Below, piece after piece: positions 1 through 5,501 of a stretch of 24,356 nucleotides of DNA; the stretch's first letter is position 1; the number at the start of each line of letters is the position of its first letter. The notes below the pieces were generated by a model. It was not told where the DNA came from. It made no database searches and saw only the letters and a list, made by a program, of their open reading frames with translations. The position numbers and the translations under genes were made by a program. The DNA comes from a virus, in IMG/VR virus record IMGVR_UViG_3300049445_000008, positions 1-24,356 of that record. The stretch is one strand, 5' to 3'.

Positions 1-133
1 GGCTAGGTTCACGCTCCCATTTCTGGAGTGTCCGAATGTTGACCTTTGCCACTTCTGAGGCATGTTGCTGGGTCCAGCGGGCCAGCAGGCGGGCAGCTTT
101 GATATCGGCAGGGGTGATGGTGCTGGGGTTCAT
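1..133 (-). CDS. Helix-turn-helix (XRE/Cro-like) regulator, partial
   Basis: The gene runs leftward and is cut by the window edge after 44 codons. It begins MNPSTITPADIKAARLLARW, and residues 11-42 read like a helix-turn-helix: an Ala/Leu-rich first helix, T21-Q22-Q23-H24-A25, then V31-N32-I33-R34-T35 and the closing W39-E40-R41-E42. The pattern TQ..A....V..RT...WE is typical of phage and bacterial XRE-type DNA-binding domains. The start codon overlaps the stop of the upstream 62-residue gene (ATGA, 130-133), and AAAGG lies 8 bases before it. It is the last visible gene of a leftward operon whose promoter contains a palindrome, so it may be the repressor or Cro-like protein acting there; that is inference. 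The missing C-terminus prevents a firmer call. Confidence 0.72.
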   Translation of the reverse strand, partial: MNPSTITPADIKAARLLARWTQQHASEVAKVNIRTLQKWEREPS

Positions 134-318
134 TCTGTGGCCTTTGAATATGGCAAATTGAGGCGTTTGGCGATCTGAGCGCATTTGAAACAGTAAAAAT
201 CGATGGCTACTTGATGCTCGATATTGTGTTTTACCTCACACAGTAAGGAGGACGAGGTTTGTGCTTTCACATGCTTCATTAGTCGTTTCCCGACTTTTTG
301 TTTCCATGTTTTGATCAT
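130..318 (-). CDS. Small hypothetical protein with a CxxC pair
   Basis: This encodes 62 residues, basic in the N-terminal half (MIKTWKQKVGKRLMKHVKAQ), with cysteines at 27, 43 and 46. The last two form C-F-K-C, which could bind a metal, but a full zinc finger is not evident. The start at 318 is supported by AGGAG eight bases upstream. Its stop overlaps the start of the HTH gene (ATGA), so the two are probably translated together. It lies in a leftward operon of small genes. I do not recognise the family. It may be a small DNA-interacting accessory protein, but nothing in the sequence proves that. Confidence 0.6.
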   Translation of the reverse strand: MIKTWKQKVGKRLMKHVKAQTSSSLLCEVKHNIEHQVAIDFYCFKCAQIAKRLNLPYSKATE

Positions 319-344
319 AATTAGCTCCTAGAGTGGGTTAGAGG

Positions 345-731
345 TCAGGCAGTAGCGAGGTTTTTGGCAATTGCGGAGTCAATCCGGTAAATAACTTCGG
401 TATCATCGGTTGACAATGAGAACCCGAACGAATACCCAATAAAGTTGCCGCAATATGAGACAGCGTTAGGGGCATCTGGATAGATGGGAGCGCCGTCATT
501 CGCATAGACCTTATGATCTAGCTTTGCATCAAACACAGCGCCGTTGTAGCGACGGGCTGGGCCTCTAAATGGGGCGCGTAGGGGATCGGGTTGGAATTGC
601 GGGTCATTTGAGTAGTCCAAACGGCTATCAAGCGGCCAGCGGCTCAGGGCATCAATAAGGCCATCAACGGTATTGTTTTCCGGCCATCCTGGGATTGTGT
701 TACCGCTCCCGATGTATGTAATGTCAAGCAT
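345..731 (-). CDS. Hypothetical protein, 128 aa
   Basis: This leftward gene encodes a soluble protein with no membrane segment, no obvious catalytic motif and few cysteines. It starts MLDITYIGSGNTIPGWPENN, has a proline- and arginine-rich middle (PDPLRAPFRGPARRYNG) and ends in a short helical stretch. The start at 731 has CTGGAGA at a good distance upstream. The gap to the next gene is 26 bases and carries the same spacer motif as its neighbours. I do not recognise the family. It is probably an early accessory phage protein, judged only by its position. Confidence 0.65.
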   Translation of the reverse strand: MLDITYIGSGNTIPGWPENNTVDGLIDALSRWPLDSRLDYSNDPQFQPDPLRAPFRGPARRYNGAVFDAKLDHKVYANDGAPIYPDAPNAVSYCGNFIGYSFGFSLSTDDTEVIYRIDSAIAKNLATA

Positions 732-758
732 AATCTATCTCCAGAGGGTTAGAGGGAT

Positions 759-947
759 TCAGGCGGACCCGGTGAAATACGGATGATTGACAGGTTGTGG
801 GATAGCCTCGCATTTGAGCCACTTTTGCCGATAGTGAGTTTTCAGGATCAATTCGGCCTGCGCTTGGGACATTGGTTGCTTGCTGACTTGCTGGCGCACA
901 TGGCCCGATGAATCAATGATGCAAGGGTAAAATAGAGATTCGTGCAT
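759..947 (-). CDS. Small hypothetical protein, 62 aa
   Basis: The reading frame stays open upstream to 1103, but the start at 947 is preferred. ATG there follows CTGGAG at normal spacing, and the longer version would overlap most of the next gene. The product begins MHESLFYPCIIDSSGHVRQQ and continues with a helical segment rich in Gln, Ala and Leu (SQAQAELILKTH), then a basic region. There is one clear cysteine on each side of that helix. I do not recognise the family. It is the third complete gene of the leftward small-gene operon read from the left. Confidence 0.6.
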   Translation of the reverse strand: MHESLFYPCIIDSSGHVRQQVSKQPMSQAQAELILKTHYRQKWLKCEAIPQPVNHPYFTGSA

Positions 948-972
948 GCTGTACTCCAGTAGGTTGATAGGG

Positions 973-1182
973 TTAGGCGGAAAGCTCGACAGAGAAATAG
1001 AACTTGCCCAAGTTTTCGCTATAGCCTTGACGATTGTTTGGCATTTGCCTGAATAAGCGAAGGGTTGCAATCTCGGAACCGAAAGCATACAAAGCGCCTC
1101 CAATGTGCTCCACCGTTACCGCTTCTCCAGCAATACGGCCCCAGTCGGCTTGGGCGCGTGCGATTTGTGCTTCTGTGATCAT
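973..1182 (-). CDS. Small hypothetical protein, 69 aa, first gene of the leftward operon
   Basis: The product is 69 residues, starting MITEAQIARAQADWGRIAGE, with an amphipathic N-terminal helix followed by a likely beta-rich half ending in KFYFSVELSA. CGGAG lies upstream of ATG at 1182. It is the promoter-proximal gene of the leftward cluster: a sigma70-like promoter with a built-in palindrome lies about 40 bases upstream (1220-1247). It would therefore be the first product made when that operon is on. No family is recognised and no motif suggests an activity. Confidence 0.62.
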   Translation of the reverse strand: MITEAQIARAQADWGRIAGEAVTVEHIGGALYAFGSEIATLRLFRQMPNNRQGYSENLGKFYFSVELSA

Positions 1183-1219
1183 GGTTAGCTCCGGGTTGGT
1201 TTATCGAACTGACAAGGTA

Positions 1220-1247
1220 AGTATACGGTTAAATACCGTAATTGCAA
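1220..1247 (-). promoter_or_regulatory. Sigma70-like promoter with palindromic operator, reading leftward
   Basis: On the minus strand the boxes are TTGCAA (1247-1242) and TATACT (1225-1220), separated by 16 bases. The -10 matches the consensus at five of six positions. Between and overlapping them lies a perfect inverted repeat, TACGGT-TAAAT-ACCGTA (1224-1240). A further TACCGTT copy of the half-site is at 1258-1264. A protein bound to the palindrome would block RNA polymerase, so this is probably the control point of the leftward small-gene operon. The HTH protein at the window edge is the obvious candidate binder, by inference only. Confidence 0.6.
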
Positions 1248-1323
1248 GGGGTTAGGCTACCGTTGGTCGGATGAGATACTGAACATTTTCCCATGGTGTA
1301 CAGGAATACAGTAAAATCTAGGC

Positions 1324-1788
1324 ATGGACAAGAAATTACTTGAAGAGCACGTTTTTTATCGGGATGGCCATTTCTATGGCTTGTTTAACGGCAAGAAAAA
1401 GGGCTCTTTTGATACTCATGGACGCATACAAGTTTTAATAGCCGGAAAGAGATATTCGGAGCATCGGCTAGTTTGGCTTTGGTTTAATGGGGAATTTCCT
1501 GATGGTGACTTAGATCACATCAATAGAAACCCGGCAGACAATCGCATCGAGAACCTAAGAATCGTAACTCGATCCCAAAACAAGCAGAATTCTGGCTTGT
1601 ACAAGAACAACACAAGCGGTTTTAAGGGCGTATGTCTTGCTGGTAAATGGGGAACATGGAAGGCCTCAATAGCAATTGATCGCAAAAGGTATTACCTCGG
1701 TTCCTTTGAAACCAAAGAACTAGCCTATCAACGGTATCTTGAGGCTGTTCGGGAATTACATACGCATTCTCCATTGATCAGTAGTTAG
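1324..1788 (+). CDS. HNH endonuclease with AP2 DNA-binding domain
   Basis: This 154-residue protein has the build of free-standing phage HNH homing endonucleases. Residues 46-81 carry the HNH_3-type core: H47 in SEHRLVWLWFNG, then D64-H65-I66-N67, followed by N73 and N77 in ADNRIENLR. Residues 98-141 match an AP2 domain (SGFKGV, a W-K pair near 112, YYLGSF, then a helix with A134-Y135). The HNH part would cut DNA using a divalent metal, and the AP2 part would recognise the target site. It sits alone between the leftward operon and the late genes. Its ribosome site is weak (only TAGG close to ATG), and no clear promoter was found. Such genes commonly insert into phage genomes as selfish elements; no intron is visible. 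Confidence 0.92.
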   Translation: MDKKLLEEHVFYRDGHFYGLFNGKKKGSFDTHGRIQVLIAGKRYSEHRLVWLWFNGEFPDGDLDHINRNPADNRIENLRIVTRSQNKQNSGLYKNNTSGFKGVCLAGKWGTWKASIAIDRKRYYLGSFETKELAYQRYLEAVRELHTHSPLISS

Positions 1789-1791
1789 CAC

Positions 1792-1820
1792 TTGCATACG
1801 CGCACAGTTATGGCTATCAT
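1792..1820 (+). promoter_or_regulatory. Candidate sigma70-like promoter for the rightward late run
   Basis: TTGCAT (1792-1797) and TATCAT (1815-1820) are separated by exactly 17 bases, directly after the HNH gene stop and 28 bases before the next start codon. The -10 matches five of six consensus positions, but the -35 only three. It is placed where a promoter for the rightward run is expected. A phage activator may be needed given the weak -35. A chance match cannot be excluded. Confidence 0.4.
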
Positions 1821-1847
1821 GCAGACATCTAAACTGATGGGGAAAGC

Positions 1848-2027
1848 ATGAAGGTTGAGGGAATGGATGTAATCGTAGACCAATACGTAGGCCGATTGAC
1901 GCATGAGGAAGCGTACAAGCTGGCGTATGAGCTATTGCAGAAAGCTCGGCAGGCGTGGCCGTACTATGTTGCAAAATCGGCTGAAACTGATAAAATCAAG
2001 GAATGCCAACTCTTGAGCAACAGTTAG
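1848..2027 (+). CDS. Small hypothetical protein, 59 aa
   Basis: A short gene fills the gap after the HNH gene. It has GGGGA just before ATG (1839-1843) and encodes 59 residues starting MKVEGMDVIVDQYVGRLTHE. A helical segment, EEAYKLAYELLQKARQAW, follows, and the tail is polar. Its end overlaps the next gene by 25 bases in another frame. The good ribosome site, the even amino-acid composition and the compact packing all support it as real. I do not recognise the family. Confidence 0.6.
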   Translation: MKVEGMDVIVDQYVGRLTHEEAYKLAYELLQKARQAWPYYVAKSAETDKIKECQLLSNS

Positions 2028-2374
2028 CTGATTTACAGCGCTTCAAGGTATTGAATGACCTAAGAGCGCAGGCACCCGCGACGGCCCAAGCATCCCTAGC
2101 CCCGGACGAGCATTTACAATATGCCGAAGGGTTGACAAGGGAAGACCCTCTAAACGCTCTAGGACTGGGTTTAATCGCTGCTCCCGGCTACTATCTAGCC
2201 AAACAAGCCCCATTTATTGAACTATCCAAAAGACTAGGACTCATAGGCCAAAACGCCACCCCTGGGACATTGGGACAACTGGGCGCTGCTTACCGGGGGA
2301 TAGGAAGAGGTTTAATCGGCGCGGATTGGTCAAATACAGGGGGAACCCTGAAAAGCATGATCATGGGGCAATGA
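2003..2374 (+). CDS. Hypothetical protein with a Gly/Leu-rich hydrophobic stretch, 123 aa
   Basis: The N-terminal half is helical and polar (MPTLEQQLADLQRFKVLNDL), rich in Ala, Gln and Leu. Residues 52-67 are hydrophobic (LGLGLIAAPGYYLAKQ), and a Gly-rich region follows (YRGIGRGLIG). AAGGA abuts the start codon, closer than usual, so translation may depend on coupling with the overlapping 59-residue gene. It ends in an ATGA overlap with the regulator gene. I do not recognise a function; membrane association is possible, but the hydrophobic part is short and broken. Confidence 0.65.
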   Translation: MPTLEQQLADLQRFKVLNDLRAQAPATAQASLAPDEHLQYAEGLTREDPLNALGLGLIAAPGYYLAKQAPFIELSKRLGLIGQNATPGTLGQLGAAYRGIGRGLIGADWSNTGGTLKSMIMGQ

Positions 2375-2730
2375 TGGATATTTTTGTCATCCCTGAATAT
2401 CAAAGATCAATCCATGAACGGTTGATAAACTGGGCCAGATGGGTAAAACCCGGGCATTGGTCAAAGATTCATCCCATGTGGGCGCACTCCAGAAGCAACG
2501 CAAGACAATGGCACACACCAGAAGTTAGGCCCACTTGCGACACCTTAGACGCTCAATACATAGAGCAGACAATCAGAAAACTTCCCCAAAAGAACGCATA
2601 TATCACAAGATGGTATTACGTCTACTGTTGGCCGGAACATAGAGTGAGGCGGGAATTGGGCCTGACAAAGCAAGGATTGTTTGAGACCATCATAAATTCC
2701 AGAGATAGGCTGGAAAACGCTTGCTTATGA
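2371..2730 (+). CDS. RinA/Q-like late transcription regulator with C-terminal HTH
   Basis: This encodes 119 residues. The frame is open further upstream to 2326, but ATG at 2371 overlaps the previous stop (ATGA) and has GGGG in front of it. The N-terminus includes RLINWARWVKPGHW. Residues 57-75 (DTLDAQYIEQTIRKLPQKN) and 80-114 (WYYVYCWPEHRVRRELGLTK onward) resemble the sigma70-region-4-like helix-turn-helix of RinA, ArpU and Q-type phage late regulators. Those proteins switch on late genes. Its place immediately before the terminase genes fits that role. What is seen is the helix-turn-helix pattern and the position; the late-activator or antiterminator role is inferred, and the exact subfamily is uncertain. 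Confidence 0.68.
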   Translation: MMDIFVIPEYQRSIHERLINWARWVKPGHWSKIHPMWAHSRSNARQWHTPEVRPTCDTLDAQYIEQTIRKLPQKNAYITRWYYVYCWPEHRVRRELGLTKQGLFETIINSRDRLENACL

Positions 2731-2828
2731 CAAAAGAATCTGTTATCGTCGCAAAACTCGACGCGCATACGCATAATGAGACAGGCCATGGGGTAAAGCT
2801 TCCCAAAAATTCAGAAAGAATCGAATGA
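2727..2828 (+). CDS. Very small hypothetical protein, 33 aa
   Basis: A 33-residue frame (MTKESVIVAKLDAHTHNETG onward) fills the space between the regulator and the next gene exactly. Its ATG overlaps the regulator stop (ATGA, 2727-2730), and its own stop overlaps the next start (ATGA, 2825-2828). There is no strong ribosome site, so coupled translation would be needed. It may simply carry ribosomes across the gap. No family is recognised. Confidence 0.4.
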   Translation: MTKESVIVAKLDAHTHNETGHGVKLPKNSERIE

Positions 2829-3052
2829 GCCTCAAAGACAATCTCCTACAAGCACAAGCCGATGTTGTAATTGCACAACAAGCATTAGACGCTGCAAACG
2901 CAAAGGTTTCGGCAGCGCAAGCAGAACTAGACAAATCCCTCCCAGTTGTCGCTCTTCTAGAGCAAGCAATCCAGAACGCTGAGACTCTTGCTGAACAAGG
3001 GATTAAAGACACTCTGGCTAGTTTCGTGAATCAGGCGAAAGCGCTGTTCTAA
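2825..3052 (+). CDS. Small coiled-coil protein, 75 aa
   Basis: The product is almost entirely predicted helix, rich in Ala, Gln, Leu and Asp (MSLKDNLLQAQADVVIAQQA and similar). Hydrophobic residues recur every three to four positions from about 4 to 60, as in a coiled coil. No proline breaks the helix until P40. The start overlaps the stop of the 33-residue frame, and the next gene begins 18 bases downstream. It lies directly before the terminase genes. It could be a small accessory or structural protein; the sequence gives no catalytic clue. Confidence 0.6.
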   Translation: MSLKDNLLQAQADVVIAQQALDAANAKVSAAQAELDKSLPVVALLEQAIQNAETLAEQGIKDTLASFVNQAKALF

Positions 3053-3069
3053 GTTAGTGATCGCTGACA

Positions 3070-3387
3070 ATGAGTGAAAACATTCAGCAAAAATCACGAG
3101 TTGGGGGAAAAAGAGAAGGGTCCGGTAGAAAGCTTGGCTCTGCTTCTAAAAAGACTCGTGAAATTGCAAATAAAGCTGCTGAGTCTGGTTTAACTCCATT
3201 GGAATACATGCTTCAAATCTTGCAAGACTTTGGCGCAGAGCCTGCAATCAGGTTAGACGCGGCAAAATCTGCCGCGCCTTACATTCATCCTAGGCTGTCT
3301 GCTGTAGAGCATTCCGGGGACTTGACTATCAGAACCCTATCTCAAGAGCTTGCAGAACTGAATGACGCCAATACAAGAGGCGGTTAG
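3070..3387 (+). CDS. terS: Terminase small subunit (probable)
   Basis: A 105-residue basic protein beginning MSENIQQKSRVGGKREGSGR and continuing through a Lys/Arg/Ser-rich segment. A helical region with LTPLEYMLQILQDFG (residues 41-55) comes next, then RLDAAKSAAPYIHPRLSAVE. The GKREGSGRK start and the TPLEYML/DAAKSAAPYIHPRL segments are typical of proteins encoded just before the large terminase in many phages and treated as small terminase subunits. Such proteins recognise the packaging site and load the large subunit onto DNA. The last 26 bases overlap the terL start in a different frame, a common arrangement. Function is inferred from composition and position. Confidence 0.8.
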   Translation: MSENIQQKSRVGGKREGSGRKLGSASKKTREIANKAAESGLTPLEYMLQILQDFGAEPAIRLDAAKSAAPYIHPRLSAVEHSGDLTIRTLSQELAELNDANTRGG

Positions 3388-4753
3388 CCGGTGGAGGGCA
3401 GAAGGGCCGGCCCAGTTCGCCAAAGAGGTTTTGGGAGCAACTCCTGAGGATTGGCAATGGGAGGCAAGTAAAAAGCTTGTAGAGCGCCGGAAGCTATCTA
3501 TTAGGTCTGGACACGGGGTAGGAAAGTCTACATTCATGTCCTGGTGCATTCTGTGGTTTTGCTCTAGTTATTTTCCTTGCAAGGTTCCTGCAACTGCGCC
3601 GACTGGGCATCAGTTAGATGACGTGCTATGGGCAGAGTTAGCTAAGTGGCATCGAATACTGTGCCAAAGAATGCCAGCCCTAGGGAATGAGTTTGAATGG
3701 TCAGCAGGCTCATACAAGATGAAAAGCCATCCCAGTGAATCTTTTGCCGTGGCGCGGACATCCAGACCCGAGAAACCAGAGGCCTTACAAGGATTCCACT
3801 CTGAGAACATCCTCTTTGTAATAGATGAGGCTTCCGGGGTTGCTGATAACGTGTTCGAGGTTGCAGAGGGCGCTCTATCGACCGATGGGGCTTTTGCGAT
3901 CATGGCCGCTAATCCTACCCGGCAGAGTGGTTACTTCTATGACTCACACCACAAGATGCGGGCCTACTGGGGCTTGATGCATGTCAATGGTGAGAACTGC
4001 GCCCGGGTATCTCGGCAGTACGTTGAGAGCATGGCAAAGAAATATGGGAAGCAGTCTAGCATCTACAAGGTTCGCGTACAAGGTGAGTTCGCAGCGGCAA
4101 TTGATGGCGTAATACCTCTTGAGTTGTGCGAAGCAGCAAAGATCAGAGAAGTAGTGGTTTTCCCTAATGCTCCAGTTATATGGGGTTTGGACGTTGCAAG
4201 GTTTGGGGATGACTCTACAGCACTTGCCAAGCGCAGAGGAAACCATCAAATCGAAGTCTGCCGAGAGTGGTACGGTAAGGACACCATGCAAACTGCTGGC
4301 TTGATAAAGCATGAATGGGATTCAACTCAGCCAGATCAGCGACCAGCTTCTATCAACATAGACGTGATCGGGATCGGTGCCGGGGTTGTGGATAGGCTTA
4401 AAGAGCTTGGCCTTCCTGTTTATGGGGTAAACGTAGCAGAATCAGCGGCAACTGATATAAGCGATGATGCCCAGTATTCAAGACTTAGGGATGAGCTATG
4501 GTTCACTGGCAGGAAGTGGCTTGCTGCGCTGGACTGCAAGCTTCTGGACGATGACGACCTGATAGGCGAACTGACTACGCCAAAGTATTCTATCTTGTCC
4601 AATGGCTCAATCAAAGTAGAGAGCAAGCAAGAAATGAAGCTTAGAGGACTCAAGAGCCCGAACCTTGCTGATGCATGGTTGCTTACCTTTGCTAGTGATG
4701 GCGCTTCCAAGTGGGGCGCTGAGTTGAAATACCCTAAATTCAGTTATGCATGA
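3362..4753 (+). CDS. terL: Terminase large subunit (packaging ATPase-nuclease)
   Basis: The 463-residue protein has the full large-terminase plan. The ATPase half carries Walker A GHGVGKST (residues 50-57), Walker B with the catalytic acid LFVIDEAS (151-158) and the coupling motif AANPTRQSG (182-190). The RuvC-like nuclease half carries GLDVARFGDD (275-284, acid D277), INIDVIGIGAGVVDRL (331-346, acid D334) and the C-terminal LADAW acid (D437). The enzyme pumps DNA into the prohead and cuts it. No strong ribosome site precedes ATG, so expression is probably coupled to the overlapping small subunit. Length and motifs indicate an intact gene. Confidence 0.97.
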   Translation: MTPIQEAVSRWRAEGPAQFAKEVLGATPEDWQWEASKKLVERRKLSIRSGHGVGKSTFMSWCILWFCSSYFPCKVPATAPTGHQLDDVLWAELAKWHRILCQRMPALGNEFEWSAGSYKMKSHPSESFAVARTSRPEKPEALQGFHSENILFVIDEASGVADNVFEVAEGALSTDGAFAIMAANPTRQSGYFYDSHHKMRAYWGLMHVNGENCARVSRQYVESMAKKYGKQSSIYKVRVQGEFAAAIDGVIPLELCEAAKIREVVVFPNAPVIWGLDVARFGDDSTALAKRRGNHQIEVCREWYGKDTMQTAGLIKHEWDSTQPDQRPASINIDVIGIGAGVVDRLKELGLPVYGVNVAESAATDISDDAQYSRLRDELWFTGRKWLAALDCKLLDDDDLIGELTTPKYSILSNGSIKVESKQEMKLRGLKSPNLADAWLLTFASDGASKWGAELKYPKFSYA

Positions 4754-5144
4754 TAAAACGGACGATCAAATCAAAACTCTATGGCGTCATTTAGGAGTTA
4801 ATCCTGAAACATTGCTTTCCGATCTTGAGTATTACAAGAATTATTCTCATACCGATAAGGCTCACTTTGATCGCATGATCGCATTGTGTAAGGCGACATA
4901 CTTCAAAGCACAGCCACCGGCAAAAGTTGTGCGATACAAAAATACGCTACATAATCCATTTCGTCCTATTATTCAAGGGATATCTCTAAGGATTGCTGAA
5001 TGGCTGCTATCAAGGAAGTATCTTGTTCAGTCACATCCTATGGCTGTTCTGGTACATGACTTGCAATATAGGATTCAAGAACTCACTAATGAACGCAATA
5101 GTTGGAAAACAAAGGCGATTATCAATCAAGTGAAAGGAATTTGA
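4746..5144 (+). CDS. Hypothetical protein, 132 aa
   Basis: The gene starts inside the end of terL (8-base overlap) and encodes a basic, Tyr- and His-rich protein starting MHDKTDDQIKTLWRHLGVNP. Its last third (residues 98-128) is a likely helix with a coiled-coil character, AVLVHDLQYRIQELTNERNS. No transmembrane stretch or catalytic motif is visible. It is followed one base after its stop by the small 53-residue gene. Because it sits between terminase and portal it may act in packaging or head assembly, but no family is recognised and the role is open. Confidence 0.68.
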   Translation: MHDKTDDQIKTLWRHLGVNPETLLSDLEYYKNYSHTDKAHFDRMIALCKATYFKAQPPAKVVRYKNTLHNPFRPIIQGISLRIAEWLLSRKYLVQSHPMAVLVHDLQYRIQELTNERNSWKTKAIINQVKGI

Positions 5145-5145
5145 T

Positions 5146-5307
5146 ATGGGACTACTCTCAACCAATGAACGCAAGGCTCTTCCAAAAAAGGACTTTGCCG
5201 GGCCAGATAGAAGCTATCCTGTTCCTGACAAAAGCCATGCGGCTAACGCAAAGGCACGAGCTACGCAAGCTGTGAACGCGGGACGAATGAGCCCGAGTAC
5301 GAAGTAA
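5146..5307 (+). CDS. Small DUF6582-like phage protein, 53 aa
   Basis: A short gene with AAGGA seven bases before ATG. The 53-residue product begins MGLLSTNERKALPKKDFAGP, and residues 18-34 read AGPDRSYPVPDKSHAAN. The pattern F-A-x-P-x-R-x-Y-P-[IV]-x-D-x-x-H-A-x-N-A is well known from small phage proteins and from domains annotated DUF6582 at the ends of phage structural proteins. Its biochemical role is not established. Here it stands as a separate gene between terminase and portal. Confidence 0.72.
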   Translation: MGLLSTNERKALPKKDFAGPDRSYPVPDKSHAANAKARATQAVNAGRMSPSTK

Positions 5308-5348
5308 AAGATTGATGCCAAGGCAAACAAAGTGCTAAAAGGCTAACT

Positions 5349-5501
5349 ATGCCTAAAGCAGGCATGTTTTTATTGGGTTTTATGGTGAGTATGATTTTTG
5401 CGCCATATTTAATGTCGCTCGGCGAAAAATCAGCAACATGGCTATTCAAGAATAAAGGCATCGTCGAGAGACGCCCCGAATATGACACAGATGACCGATG
5501 A
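5349..5501 (+). CDS. Small single-pass membrane protein, 50 aa
   Basis: The frame encodes MPKAGMFLLGFMVSMIFAPY and then a polar, charged tail ending RRPEYDTDDR. Residues 6-23 form one clear membrane segment. AAAAGG lies about six bases before the ATG. It overlaps the portal start by 20 bases in another frame. It lacks the length of a typical holin, and its position before the portal is unusual for a lysis gene; it may be a small holin-like or membrane-targeting protein. That it is a membrane protein is read from the sequence; everything else is open. Confidence 0.6.
   Translation: MPKAGMFLLGFMVSMIFAPYLMSLGEKSATWLFKNKGIVERRPEYDTDDR

Noticed and set aside
1034-1255. Plus-strand open frame across the leftward promoter region
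   Set aside because: It is antisense to a gene with a good ribosome site and runs through the promoter and operator; no start signal supports it.
1289-1317. Promoter directly before the HNH gene (TAAAAT at 1312-1317)
   Set aside because: No acceptable -35 box is found at 16-18 bases upstream.
1756-1974. Minus-strand open frame of 72 codons after the HNH gene
   Set aside because: It overlaps the HNH gene end and the supported 59-codon gene; composition is His/Pro/Cys-rich and no ribosome site precedes it.
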